Shown: positions 8,101 through 15,887 of the stretch, in pieces
Layout of the letters: each line of letters starts with the position of its first letter
How positions within the stretch are numbered: the stretch's first letter is position 1
Made by a program: the position numbers and the translations under genes
Notes under the pieces: model-generated
What the model was told of the DNA's origin: nothing
The model's input: only the letters and a program-made list of their open reading frames with translations
Database searches by the model: none
Assembly (NCBI RefSeq): GCF_019443105.1
Contig: NZ_JAHZIJ010000002.1
Span: forward strand, 410,609 to 474,608
Reading direction: 5' to 3'
Source of the DNA: Paenibacillus oenotherae
GTDB lineage: Bacteria; Bacillota; Bacilli; Paenibacillales; Paenibacillaceae
DNA length: 64,000 nucleotides

Positions 8101-8517
8101 CTATGATATCATTCGTTCAGGTACTGCTTGAAACTTATCCAAACAACCCCTAACTTGAATGTTATTCCCCCAAATATAGAACTTCCAATGCTCACCTTCT
8201 CTAGGATTCTCAATCTGAATCTCTAGAGTCATCATTTTTCGCTGTTCTTTGAAGTCTACAATATAGATGTTTCCTTCTTCCAAACGAACCGCTAAAACCG
8301 CTATGTCCGCTTCATCCAAAAGTTCAACCTGTTTTATCGTAAGGTCGAACCAACCTTTACCGATTGTATGAATCTTGGAGTGTGGTGTGCAAACTACGAT
8401 TTGTTCTTCATCCACAATTCCCTGATACATAATTTTCTTCCCCTCAATCGTAGAGAAGGAACAGCCGTACTTTCCCCCCAACTTGCTAACGACAATTTTC
8501 TTATCTGGAACAGGCAT
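8101..8517 (-). CDS. Hypothetical partner of the PD-(D/E)XK protein
   Basis: 138 residues, ATG at 8517 with AAAGGGG upstream. Beta-rich (KIVVSKLGGKYGCSFSTIEG..., IVDFKEQRKMMTLEIQIENP), no recognised motif, cytoplasmic. It is the first gene of the two-gene transcription unit with the nuclease at 7108-8082. A sensor, inhibitor or specificity role is conceivable but not shown. Confidence 0.65.
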   Translation of the reverse strand: MPVPDKKIVVSKLGGKYGCSFSTIEGKKIMYQGIVDEEQIVVCTPHSKIHTIGKGWFDLTIKQVELLDEADIAVLAVRLEEGNIYIVDFKEQRKMMTLEIQIENPREGEHWKFYIWGNNIQVRGCLDKFQAVPERMIS

Positions 8518-8632
8518 TGTGATACCCCTTTATCCCGTATTTTCCATATCATTGCACATGGTTCTGTAGTCTTCAGATGATTTGGCATGGCTAACAACAT
8601 ATTGTTAGTCTGCCGCGGCTAACACGGCTACA

Positions 8633-8818
8633 CTACTTATTTCTGTCCCCTGGCACAAAATCATTTCGACACCATCTGACAAAATTGGTTGAATGGGTTA
8701 GGTATGTCTTGGCAGTGGTATCTTTAAGAATACCGGCTTTCAGCTTCTCAGTTACCTCTTGCTCGTACTGCTCGTATAATAGTTCCAATTGCTTCATAAA
8801 GTCCGCTGATGCTTTCAT
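8633..8818 (-). CDS. Small protein resembling a recombinase SAM-like N-terminus
   Basis: 61 residues from ATG at 8818, with a GGGG-containing ribosome binding site. It is a helical protein with the segment TAKTYLTHSTNFVRWC, the pattern (T-x-x-T-Y-x-x-h-x-x-x-F-x-x-W) seen in the core-binding domain of tyrosine recombinases, followed by NDFVPGDRNK. There is no catalytic domain in this or any frame after it. It may be a free-standing small protein or a truncated integrase start. It lies about 115 bases upstream of the two-gene unit at 7108-8517 on the same strand. Confidence 0.5.
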   Translation of the reverse strand: MKASADFMKQLELLYEQYEQEVTEKLKAGILKDTTAKTYLTHSTNFVRWCRNDFVPGDRNK

Positions 8819-8978
8819 CAGGTTAGCCCCGTCTTAAGCTCATTATACTGGACTGGTAGCATTTGTATAGAGAGTGCAGTGTTGTGTTGTGGTTGGAGTT
8901 CGTGAGTAGATAAGTTTAATTTAGAGAAATACCCTCTACGGATCAATCACTAAAGGAAATAACCATTACATAAGAAAT

Positions 8979-9001
8979 AGCTGCCGATTTTCACGGCAGC
9001 T
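8979..9001 (-). terminator. Hairpin terminator of the Ymh/HEPN gene
   Basis: Perfect 8-base arms AGCTGCCG/CGGCAGCT around a 7-base loop, about 30 bases downstream of the stop at 9030 on the minus strand, followed by ATTTCTT. A similar hairpin (GGCTGC/GCAGCT arms) occurs at 10800-10832. Confidence 0.6.
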
Positions 9002-9029
9002 TCGGAGTATAACTCACCTTACAACAGTA

Positions 9030-10637
9030 TTAAGATTCCTTATCCATCTGGTCGATCTTGTCAGCCAACTCTGCAATACCTTTCCTTCCTACGTGATTCA
9101 ACTCATAGCTCAGACTATTTAAGTCAGGTCGATTTAAAACAAACTCTCTATCGACTACTTTATTGAGGAGTGCGACTAGAAACTCTAGGTCAGTATAATT
9201 AACGATTGACTTGAAGAATTCAGGTCTCCACCAAATTTTCTCCAATAACCTATGAAATACTTCAGGACTAGAAAGCAAATGCTCCTGGAATAGCTTAAGA
9301 CTCCTTGTTATTGGCATAAAGCCACCTTTAATCAAATCTACAGCAGAGTTCGACGGATATGAGCCACCAGCTGCTTTATAAATGTAGGTGATTAATTCTA
9401 TATGGTCATCATCGGTTACGTGATCGAGAAGCGTTTCATCCCACTCCAGTAACAAATCGATACCCGCATTTTGGTCATTGAAGTATCCGCTTCTAATTAA
9501 CATAAGGATCTTCTCGAAACAGAGCCTATGCAACCCACCGTCAACGTAATCCCTTGAAGGAGCAAAGTACTTCCTAATTTGGGCGCTGTTCGAATAGGAT
9601 GCTTTACCGTCAAGCTTAAATGAAAGCTGAGAAATTTCAACCATAAGCTTCTCAGCTTCAACATTCACCGCTTGGTCTAATCTCCTGAACAGAGTCGATG
9701 CAAAGTAAAGCAGCTCTGATGCTTCTTGTTCTGACGGATTTGCCCTTTGATCATGCGCTAAGACGTTCCGAACCCCCATAATTGCTCCCGAAAATAGTAA
9801 CATCGCACCTAATTGCGCGTCTGGAGCATCGCTTAACTTTAGAACAGGGTTATTTTTAGAAAATGCACCGTCCATTAAAGGCTTGCCAGTTAGAGCAAGG
9901 CGGCTCTTCCTTTGAACATCATTATCCAACGCTACATACGTATCGAGAACAGCCGAACGGAAATGTCCATCTTGGAAAAGCTTTTGGGCAACCTCCAGTA
10001 CTCTTGGATGCAATCCCTCCAACTTACTCGGTCGAGCGGCGACTGGAGTCGGCTCTTCAATCACAGGAGCCTTAGGCGCTGGCGATGGAGCATCGGGCGC
10101 TGCATGAGCTGTTTGACCCCTCAATAGAGAACTACCTTTTTCCGTAACCGTAAGCTGTGTTGGGAATTTTACTTCGCCTGAAACTAATCCTTCTTCGACC
10201 AGCGTCCTCATCATCATAAGGCTCGGCTGCTCTTCATTTACTTCGGGGAAAAATACAGCGTAATCCTTATGATCAATGGATACCGCATCGCCCCAATACT
10301 TCGACATTCCTTGGAGGTTCTTCAATGCTTTCAATTTGCGTTCCGGTACGGATGGAAATTGACCGATAATCTGTTGAATAGAATAACCCTCTGAACCATT
10401 TGGCTCACCTATAAACAGAGTAGCTACCGGATCATGATTAATCGTGCGATATCTGGTGAATGACGATACCTTCATCAGTTGCGGCTGAAGCTTACACTCT
10501 GCTGGTAAATCATCCAAACACTCGCGGGAGATCTGGAAGTCACCACAATTCGGGCAGTTTATCAGGTAAACCTCAGACCTGTCTCGCATTTGCACCGCTT
10601 CATTGCCGCAAAGCGGACAAATAATCTTCGCTGTCAT
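9030..10637 (-). CDS. Zinc-ribbon plus Ymh (TIGR02391) HEPN-like protein
   Basis: 535 residues, start at 10637. It has an N-terminal zinc ribbon (Cys7, Cys10, Cys28, Cys31), a middle region probably of winged-helix type (about 40-175), a Pro/Ala-rich linker (178-204), and from about residue 208 a Ymh domain: LHPRVLEVAQKLFQDGHFRSA through GVRNVLAHDQRANPSEQEA. The RNVLAH segment (Arg290, His295) fits the R-x4-6-H catalytic motif of HEPN RNases. The C-terminal 190 residues are helical and unassigned. HEPN proteins of this kind are typically RNA-cleaving effectors in defence or toxin systems. It is a stand-alone gene with its own terminator. Confidence 0.8.
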   Translation of the reverse strand: MTAKIICPLCGNEAVQMRDRSEVYLINCPNCGDFQISRECLDDLPAECKLQPQLMKVSSFTRYRTINHDPVATLFIGEPNGSEGYSIQQIIGQFPSVPERKLKALKNLQGMSKYWGDAVSIDHKDYAVFFPEVNEEQPSLMMMRTLVEEGLVSGEVKFPTQLTVTEKGSSLLRGQTAHAAPDAPSPAPKAPVIEEPTPVAARPSKLEGLHPRVLEVAQKLFQDGHFRSAVLDTYVALDNDVQRKSRLALTGKPLMDGAFSKNNPVLKLSDAPDAQLGAMLLFSGAIMGVRNVLAHDQRANPSEQEASELLYFASTLFRRLDQAVNVEAEKLMVEISQLSFKLDGKASYSNSAQIRKYFAPSRDYVDGGLHRLCFEKILMLIRSGYFNDQNAGIDLLLEWDETLLDHVTDDDHIELITYIYKAAGGSYPSNSAVDLIKGGFMPITRSLKLFQEHLLSSPEVFHRLLEKIWWRPEFFKSIVNYTDLEFLVALLNKVVDREFVLNRPDLNSLSYELNHVGRKGIAELADKIDQMDKES

Positions 10638-11386
10638 GACATCGCTCCATACATTAAATTCACTTGCAATTGCATATGTAAATATTCACCAACAAGGGAC
10701 TAAAATCCTGCTCCAAAAGTATGAATCGACAAAAAACGCATTAAGAACAATTAAATCGGCTATCTTTGTATGATGGGCACTTCATTTCTCATTCAGTAGG
10801 ATCGGGCTGCCGTTTTTCACTGCAGCTCGATCAGGCTCCAAACTTTCTCTAGAAGCAGAACAGAAACCGCCAAATATAGGTTGGCAGCTTCTGAGCTAAC
10901 ATCTATATTGGTGCCCTAGACATCAGGGACATTCCGATCCACACCAGGATAGTCATAGCCTTCTTGGTGAATCAAGGTTTTGAGAATTTTTGATGGATCG
11001 ATCGGTTTTTGTGGTCCATCACCGCTTCCGCCTCTGATCCGATTCTTGAATATGCTCATTAATAATGTCACCGTCCCTATGTTTCATCATGTCAGACCAT
11101 AATAAACATTTCGACAAAGAAATAGAAATCACTTCCTATAACTCTGGTTATTGGAGCTAATGTGAGCAAGCACATAGCCCTCGATGGGCTAATTGTATGC
11201 AAGAAAATCACACCTTACTAAGTGTGATTTACTTAGACAAACAATTTCGCAAAATTCCATTAGTTATTTATTTCCAATTCCATAACGATAATCAATGTAT
11301 CGGAAAAAGCTGATAAAAATACTATTTTTTGAACATGTCAATATTGAACCTGATCTTTGTCCATGTGACTGTTGAAGATTGCCCTC
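10638..11386. other. Intergenic stretch with hairpins and one small frame
   Basis: A 749-base gap. It contains an inverted repeat at 10800-10832 (GATCG-GCTGC/GCAGC-CGATC), a candidate 47-residue gene at 10916-11059, and an inverted repeat at 11205-11230 (AAATCACAC/GTGTGATTT). Nothing else coding is convincing. Confidence 0.5.
10916..11059 (-). CDS. Candidate small protein, 47 residues
   Basis: From ATG at 11059 to TAG at 10916: begins MSIFKNRIRGGSGDGPQ, then KPIDPSKILKTLIHQEGYDY and PGVDRNVPDV. It has a plausible soluble composition with no low-complexity bias except GGSGDG. A weak ribosome binding site (GGACGGTGA) lies upstream. No family recognised. It sits between two defence-type genes on the same strand, and could be a chance frame. 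Confidence 0.35.
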   Translation of the reverse strand: MSIFKNRIRGGSGDGPQKPIDPSKILKTLIHQEGYDYPGVDRNVPDV

Positions 11387-12520
11387 TCAATCATTCTCTT
11401 CTTTAACAGCCACTTTAGACAAGAGCAGTAGTTGCAAATCACGCTTGTCGGTAGTTCGGTTTACGAACTGAGGCAATACCCCGGCTGTGATTAAGCGATT
11501 TAGATGATGATCAACCAATGACGCGTTGTAGTAAGGATTGTTGATATACTCGAACACCTTAGACAAGTCGTAAAATACATTTTCAAATCTATAGGATCTT
11601 GAGTTCAGCAAATAACCATGTTTCAACTCTTCATACCTCATGTTCTGCAAAGACTGAAAAATTTCTTCAACTAAAGCGGATAATGAACTAAGATACGGTT
11701 TCACAGTATCTTGTTCATAATCAGGGAAGTCCTTTGGAGCGGTTAACAAATCCATCAGAGTTTTGATTTCATAATGATACCCATCACCTTCACGAATCCG
11801 AGTACTGTTTTCTTCTAAAAGTATTGTTAGTTGTTCTACGATCTCAGAGCTGCGTCTAATAGGGTGTTGACTCTGTTCAAGAGAAAACTCCTTTTTCTTG
11901 TTCTCAATTGCCCTTACGATATCATCTAAAAGCGAATAACGCTTTGCGGTATACTCATGAATTTGAGCAAAGTTCATCAAGAAGGGAATAGCTTCTGCCC
12001 CTGGCTTATTACTGTAGAGATAAACCGAATAATCTGCAGCACCCCCGACATCGCTAGACCAAGAAGCAAAGTACCTCTCTGGTTTACTGTTACCGCCATT
12101 TCTCTTGGCTTTTACCCCATCAGTGCTATCAAGATCAACCGGATGAGCTGCAAAGCAGGCTCGTATCTGCTTAAAATACCTGTCATCTGGCACAGATTTG
12201 TTAAACGTGGAGCTGTCATCTTTTAACGGATTCTCAAGATCAAATACCTGAAGAAGCTTCTTCACTGATTCGACAACTATGTCGTAGGTCATTATTAACT
12301 GTGCGACATTTAGTGATCGAACATCGTCAATCTTATGGTTCAAGTCAATGTACGGCAAACCATTAATGCTGACACTCAGCCAATCTTTCGCAGAACAGAT
12401 CAGGTTCCAGCGGTTCTCCCCATTGAAGTCATAGAACGTGTTTATTAAAAAGTCATCGTGCTCAAAGACAGCTTGTTTGAATTGCTGTAGTAATGCATCA
12501 TTTAAAATGTACGGGTTCAT
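11387..12520 (-). CDS. Hypothetical protein, possible HEPN-like
   Basis: 377 residues, ATG at 12520. Almost entirely helical. The segment YFKQIRACFAAHPVDLD in the middle contains R-x5-H followed by Pro, resembling the R-x4-6-H active site of HEPN/Abi-type RNases, and is preceded by long amphipathic helices (VAQLIMTYDIVVESVKKLLQ). No zinc or nucleotide-binding motif. Downstream of the GIY-YIG gene with a gap of about 90 bases on the same strand, so perhaps one operon with 12612-14220. The HEPN label is inference. Confidence 0.6.
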   Translation of the reverse strand: MNPYILNDALLQQFKQAVFEHDDFLINTFYDFNGENRWNLICSAKDWLSVSINGLPYIDLNHKIDDVRSLNVAQLIMTYDIVVESVKKLLQVFDLENPLKDDSSTFNKSVPDDRYFKQIRACFAAHPVDLDSTDGVKAKRNGGNSKPERYFASWSSDVGGAADYSVYLYSNKPGAEAIPFLMNFAQIHEYTAKRYSLLDDIVRAIENKKKEFSLEQSQHPIRRSSEIVEQLTILLEENSTRIREGDGYHYEIKTLMDLLTAPKDFPDYEQDTVKPYLSSLSALVEEIFQSLQNMRYEELKHGYLLNSRSYRFENVFYDLSKVFEYINNPYYNASLVDHHLNRLITAGVLPQFVNRTTDKRDLQLLLLSKVAVKEEND

Positions 12521-12611
12521 ATTTCACCTCACTTCGGAGTTATTTTCTTGTTTACTATCATCATAGAAGACCTGTGAACTAATCTTATCTTAACAAAGTG
12601 GATATATCAGT

Positions 12612-13382
12612 TTATATCACCAGTCTCTTATAGAAATAGTTTGTTTCTAACAACTGATTGTATATCCCAACTGAATCATGTTTGCGAATAATATCCAAAG
12701 CACTTGCGTACGTAATACCCAAACTCGTCATTAAAATCCTTGCTGCATGCAGGAAATTCTCGTGTCCTTCTATCACTGGATCATTTGATAATTCCCTTAA
12801 GGAGTATCTAGCAGTTAGAGGTGCAGGATCAACAGATGTGAAGTATTGAACAACTTCATAAGTCTCTTCAGTGGCTCTTTTTTGTCCTGATATACTTCCG
12901 GAAACTGCATTCCAAGGAGGACGTACCCCTTTTTTCAATCTATATGCCTCAATTAATATCCCTTCTAAAACTTTTAACTCTTCTCTAAACCTATCCTTAG
13001 TAAAATCTTGAATTTGAAATTCCTCTGGATCGTACCCAAACCATTTATAAATATTGTTCCTAGTTACAGCTTGACTCAGTGGCGACTGAACAAAGATCGA
13101 AAAACCCAGCTTTTCATTCGACCGAAAATACTCTGTTATCTTATCAAGTTTACAACTTGCAGGATCTACTGTAAGTAGTCCATTATGCTGTTTGAATCGT
13201 TCGGTCAAGTCTATGGCTAACCCAATATAATATACTTCACTTGTGTAATAATTCCAGTAGCAATAAATACCCGAAGAAGCCCAACCATAACTATCAGTTG
13301 CTGAACACAGATCATCAAGAGCAAATGCTATCTGACCCACCTCTTCCTTGCGGTAAGCATCCATGATAATAGTTCCAAACAA
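12612..13382 (-). CDS. GIY-YIG nuclease domain protein
   Basis: 256 residues. A TTG start at 13382 is preferred because GGAGGAG lies seven bases upstream; an in-frame ATG six codons later has no such site. The motifs of a GIY-YIG nuclease are present in order: GIY at 38-40, YIG at 52-54, then LTERFKQH with Arg62 and His66, a conserved Glu in VLEGILIEAY (140 or 145), and PWNAVS with Asn158. The domain nicks or cuts DNA. The C-terminal 90 residues are a helical extension of unknown role. It lies in a minus-strand run of three genes (14220 to 11387) and probably provides the nuclease activity. Confidence 0.85.
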   Translation of the reverse strand: MFGTIIMDAYRKEEVGQIAFALDDLCSATDSYGWASSGIYCYWNYYTSEVYYIGLAIDLTERFKQHNGLLTVDPASCKLDKITEYFRSNEKLGFSIFVQSPLSQAVTRNNIYKWFGYDPEEFQIQDFTKDRFREELKVLEGILIEAYRLKKGVRPPWNAVSGSISGQKRATEETYEVVQYFTSVDPAPLTARYSLRELSNDPVIEGHENFLHAARILMTSLGITYASALDIIRKHDSVGIYNQLLETNYFYKRLVI

Positions 13383-13509
13383 AAAGGTACTCCTCCTTCA
13401 AATTCAAAGCATATGTAGATTCCCTCATATAGAAAAACCTGCATCTTCGTCGTTGTTTATTTTCCGTACAAAATCAAAGTCGACACCTTAGACACCAACC
13501 CTGCTCTTT

Positions 13510-14220
13510 CTAACAGCTAAATCTTATCTCAAATTTCCGATTGTTGAGCCATGAACCACCAATACCTAAAAGCTTAGCCTCTTTCAATGTCATCCCGAAA
13601 GAATTTGAAATCTCAATGGTATGTCTGAAATCACCACCTGGAAATCCATCAACAACCTCCAATAACTCTTGAAAATCATTGATCCACACATACTCTTTTC
13701 TCTTCTCTGAGATTTTCATTCCTTCTGGACAATTAATAACGAGTTCCTTCTTTGAGATAAGTTTTGCCTCTGCCTTCCCCTCAATCTTTAAGCCTTCAAT
13801 CGGCAGATGAGCAAAAGCAGAGAAGTCAGTTTCCGCTGCAGAAGATATAGTAAGGCTCTTAATTGAAAGATTAGCTCTTAAAAAAGCGACTATATCCGAG
13901 ATCTGCTCCCTGTATATGTACTCATGAAATTTATCAACCTCAATGAGAAACCTATCTCGAGCCTTTTTAGGATGCCTTATATAATATTGGCTAGTTGATT
14001 TGCTCCAAGAATTACCTAAAGGATTCTCAAAACGATTAAGTTCATCAACAGAGTTAATTACGTAGTGATTCTCAAAGCCAACAAAATCTGTTACAGCTAA
14101 GCTAACCCTTTTAGTCATCAACCCTTGTGCACCCAACATTGTCGGAAGATCAGTTTTACGCAATAAACCAAAAATCTTTCCAATTACTCCAGTGTCGATT
14201 CTATATACAGAAAGCCCCAT
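13510..14220 (-). CDS. Hypothetical protein, 236 residues
   Basis: ATG at 14220. An alpha/beta protein with no recognised motif; it has a short basic stretch (YYIRHPKKARDRFLIEVDKF) and a strand-rich C-terminus (KLLGIGGSWLNNRKFEIRFS). No signal peptide. First gene of the run that includes the GIY-YIG protein. A cluster of CGAC motifs in its upstream region may be regulatory or a mobile-element end. Confidence 0.65.
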   Translation of the reverse strand: MGLSVYRIDTGVIGKIFGLLRKTDLPTMLGAQGLMTKRVSLAVTDFVGFENHYVINSVDELNRFENPLGNSWSKSTSQYYIRHPKKARDRFLIEVDKFHEYIYREQISDIVAFLRANLSIKSLTISSAAETDFSAFAHLPIEGLKIEGKAEAKLISKKELVINCPEGMKISEKRKEYVWINDFQELLEVVDGFPGGDFRHTIEISNSFGMTLKEAKLLGIGGSWLNNRKFEIRFSC

Positions 14221-14249
14221 ACCTCTAGCCCCTTTTGAATTTTTTTCTG

Positions 14250-14330
14250 CGACACAACCTAACCGACATATATATCCTACCGACTTAACACTTGTCGATA
14301 TTCCCTACCCTGCACTTGTTTCGACAAACA
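14250..14330. promoter_or_regulatory. Cluster of CGAC/GTCG motifs
   Basis: Within 80 bases there are CGAC at 14250, 14264 and 14281, TGTCGA at about 14293 and TCGACA at 14321-14326, in both orientations, directly upstream of the gene starting at 14220. The arrangement suggests a multi-site binding region (operator or transposase-binding end). Function unknown. Confidence 0.35.
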
Positions 14331-14391
14331 GGGAGTTTATCCTTCTATTTTCCAACAAAAAAACAATCCGTTGTACCTATAGCGTTTGAAG

Positions 14392-14424
14392 AAAAAAAGG
14401 TGGTGCCTCGGGAGACACCACCAC
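14392..14424 (-). terminator. Rho-independent terminator of the jet operon
   Basis: GGTGGTG (14399-14405) pairs with CACCACC (14416-14422), extended by CTC/GAG inside. On the minus strand the hairpin is followed by a run of seven Ts. It is about 170 bases downstream of the jetD stop and oriented to end jetABCD transcription. Confidence 0.8.
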
Positions 14425-14594
14425 TAAATAATTTTACAAAGCCAAAAGACCCCTCATAATCTGCATATCATCTCTCTTCTTGATTACAGAGTCTCATCTT
14501 TTCTGAACAACTTCTGCCACTATAGCTATCCGCTGGTAATCCTACAGCGATTACCTACTTCCTACTCGAATGAACATTGAAGCAGGTTATCCCT

Positions 14595-15884
14595 TCAAGA
14601 AAATTCCAAATTATTCTCAATAATATCATTTGATAATTTTTCCAAAAGAGGTTCTTGATACCCCGCTTTTTTCCTTTTTTTCATTTCTTGAATCACTGGC
14701 ATTAGTTCACCATCTTGAATTGCAGAAATTCTTTTGATTGATTTTTCATTTAAAGAAACTTTAGAGATAGATTCTAAATATTCTTCGCGTCCCATTCTCC
14801 AGAATTTCACTTGTTGACCATATCTACGCCTTAGAAAATACGCGAGCGAAATACCGTTTCCATCAAAGTCACCAGAGTAAAATATTGAATAGCCACTTTT
14901 TATAATTTTATCCAATAAAATCAACCCTGATAATCTGAAGTTTCCATGGGTACAAACTACAGGCGCAATATTATTTCCCAATTTGTCGAGAACGCTTGAA
15001 TATACACCGCTATTTTCGATCACAAAAACACAATTACCTCTTATCGGTCGAACCGATTCTACTCGTTTCATAGCTCGCAAAGGAATATTTTGAACCGTTT
15101 TCTCCTCGTTAGCCCAATACCATTGTTGTAGCAAACATTCATCTCGATAAGCTTCCAAACCGTAACATGTAACAAAGCTATGTAAATCATCTTTTGCAAG
15201 TCCATAAGACACAAGCAGCACATCTTCTTCTTCAGCAGATAAATTACCTATATATGATCGGTTTTCTTGTTCAGATTGAATTAATTCAAGAGCTTTGCAC
15301 AATTGGCTACTATTATCAAAATAATGAGGATCTCCTGTTATTCGTTCTGAAAATATAGGTAGCCGCTCAAAGTCACCCTCAGAGGGGAGAGATGTTACCG
15401 CATGAAACAGAACTTCAATGGTTTGTTTATCTCCTTTGTTGTACAAGCCCGTTATCCAGCTAACATTCTTCGCTTTAGCTTCCAGTTTCTCTAAAATTAA
15501 ATCCGTGTAGGGATGCAGGTATTTTCGTCTTAACCGGTCAAAAAACTCTTGTTTCCGCAAAAGTTGGTGTTGCTCTCTCTCTTTGTTAGGAATGATTTTT
15601 TCTCCCGACACTAACTCTACAACTTCCCATAACGTCAACTCATCAAAGCGAGATCCCGATAGTCTTTTTTCAAACTTATCCAGAGATACCGTAATGGTGG
15701 TTCCTTCGAAATCTTCATCCAACCATTTTTCTAAGGCTTTTCGTTCATCTAACGTCGGGGTGAGCTTAACCGTACCCCCGACTTTCCCCAACGACTCTAT
15801 TTTATTTTTGAAAGACTGAATAACGCATCTAAATTCTTTTTTACCAAAATAGAGTTTTGCCTGTTCTTTTAGATTCACGTCCAT
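14595..15884 (-). CDS. jetD: Wadjet type II JetD, Toprim nuclease (DUF2399)
   Basis: 429 residues. The C-terminal part holds a Toprim fold: FVIENSGVYS with Glu290 and FYSGDFDGNGISLAYFL with Asp339 and Asp341, the metal-binding residues that cleave DNA in JetD. The N-terminal half is the DUF2399-type DNA-binding region. In Wadjet the JetABC SMC complex extrudes DNA loops on small circular DNA and JetD cuts it, so the system blocks plasmids. It starts three bases after the jetC stop and is the last gene of the operon, before a strong terminator. No disruption of key residues is seen. Confidence 0.92.
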   Translation of the reverse strand: MDVNLKEQAKLYFGKKEFRCVIQSFKNKIESLGKVGGTVKLTPTLDERKALEKWLDEDFEGTTITVSLDKFEKRLSGSRFDELTLWEVVELVSGEKIIPNKEREQHQLLRKQEFFDRLRRKYLHPYTDLILEKLEAKAKNVSWITGLYNKGDKQTIEVLFHAVTSLPSEGDFERLPIFSERITGDPHYFDNSSQLCKALELIQSEQENRSYIGNLSAEEEDVLLVSYGLAKDDLHSFVTCYGLEAYRDECLLQQWYWANEEKTVQNIPLRAMKRVESVRPIRGNCVFVIENSGVYSSVLDKLGNNIAPVVCTHGNFRLSGLILLDKIIKSGYSIFYSGDFDGNGISLAYFLRRRYGQQVKFWRMGREEYLESISKVSLNEKSIKRISAIQDGELMPVIQEMKKRKKAGYQEPLLEKLSNDIIENNLEFS

Positions 15885-15887
15885 CTT

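Noticed and set aside
13382-13510. Possible promoter with CGTCG/GTCGAC words between the GIY-YIG gene and the unknown gene
   Set aside because: No -10/-35 pair with proper spacing could be assigned.
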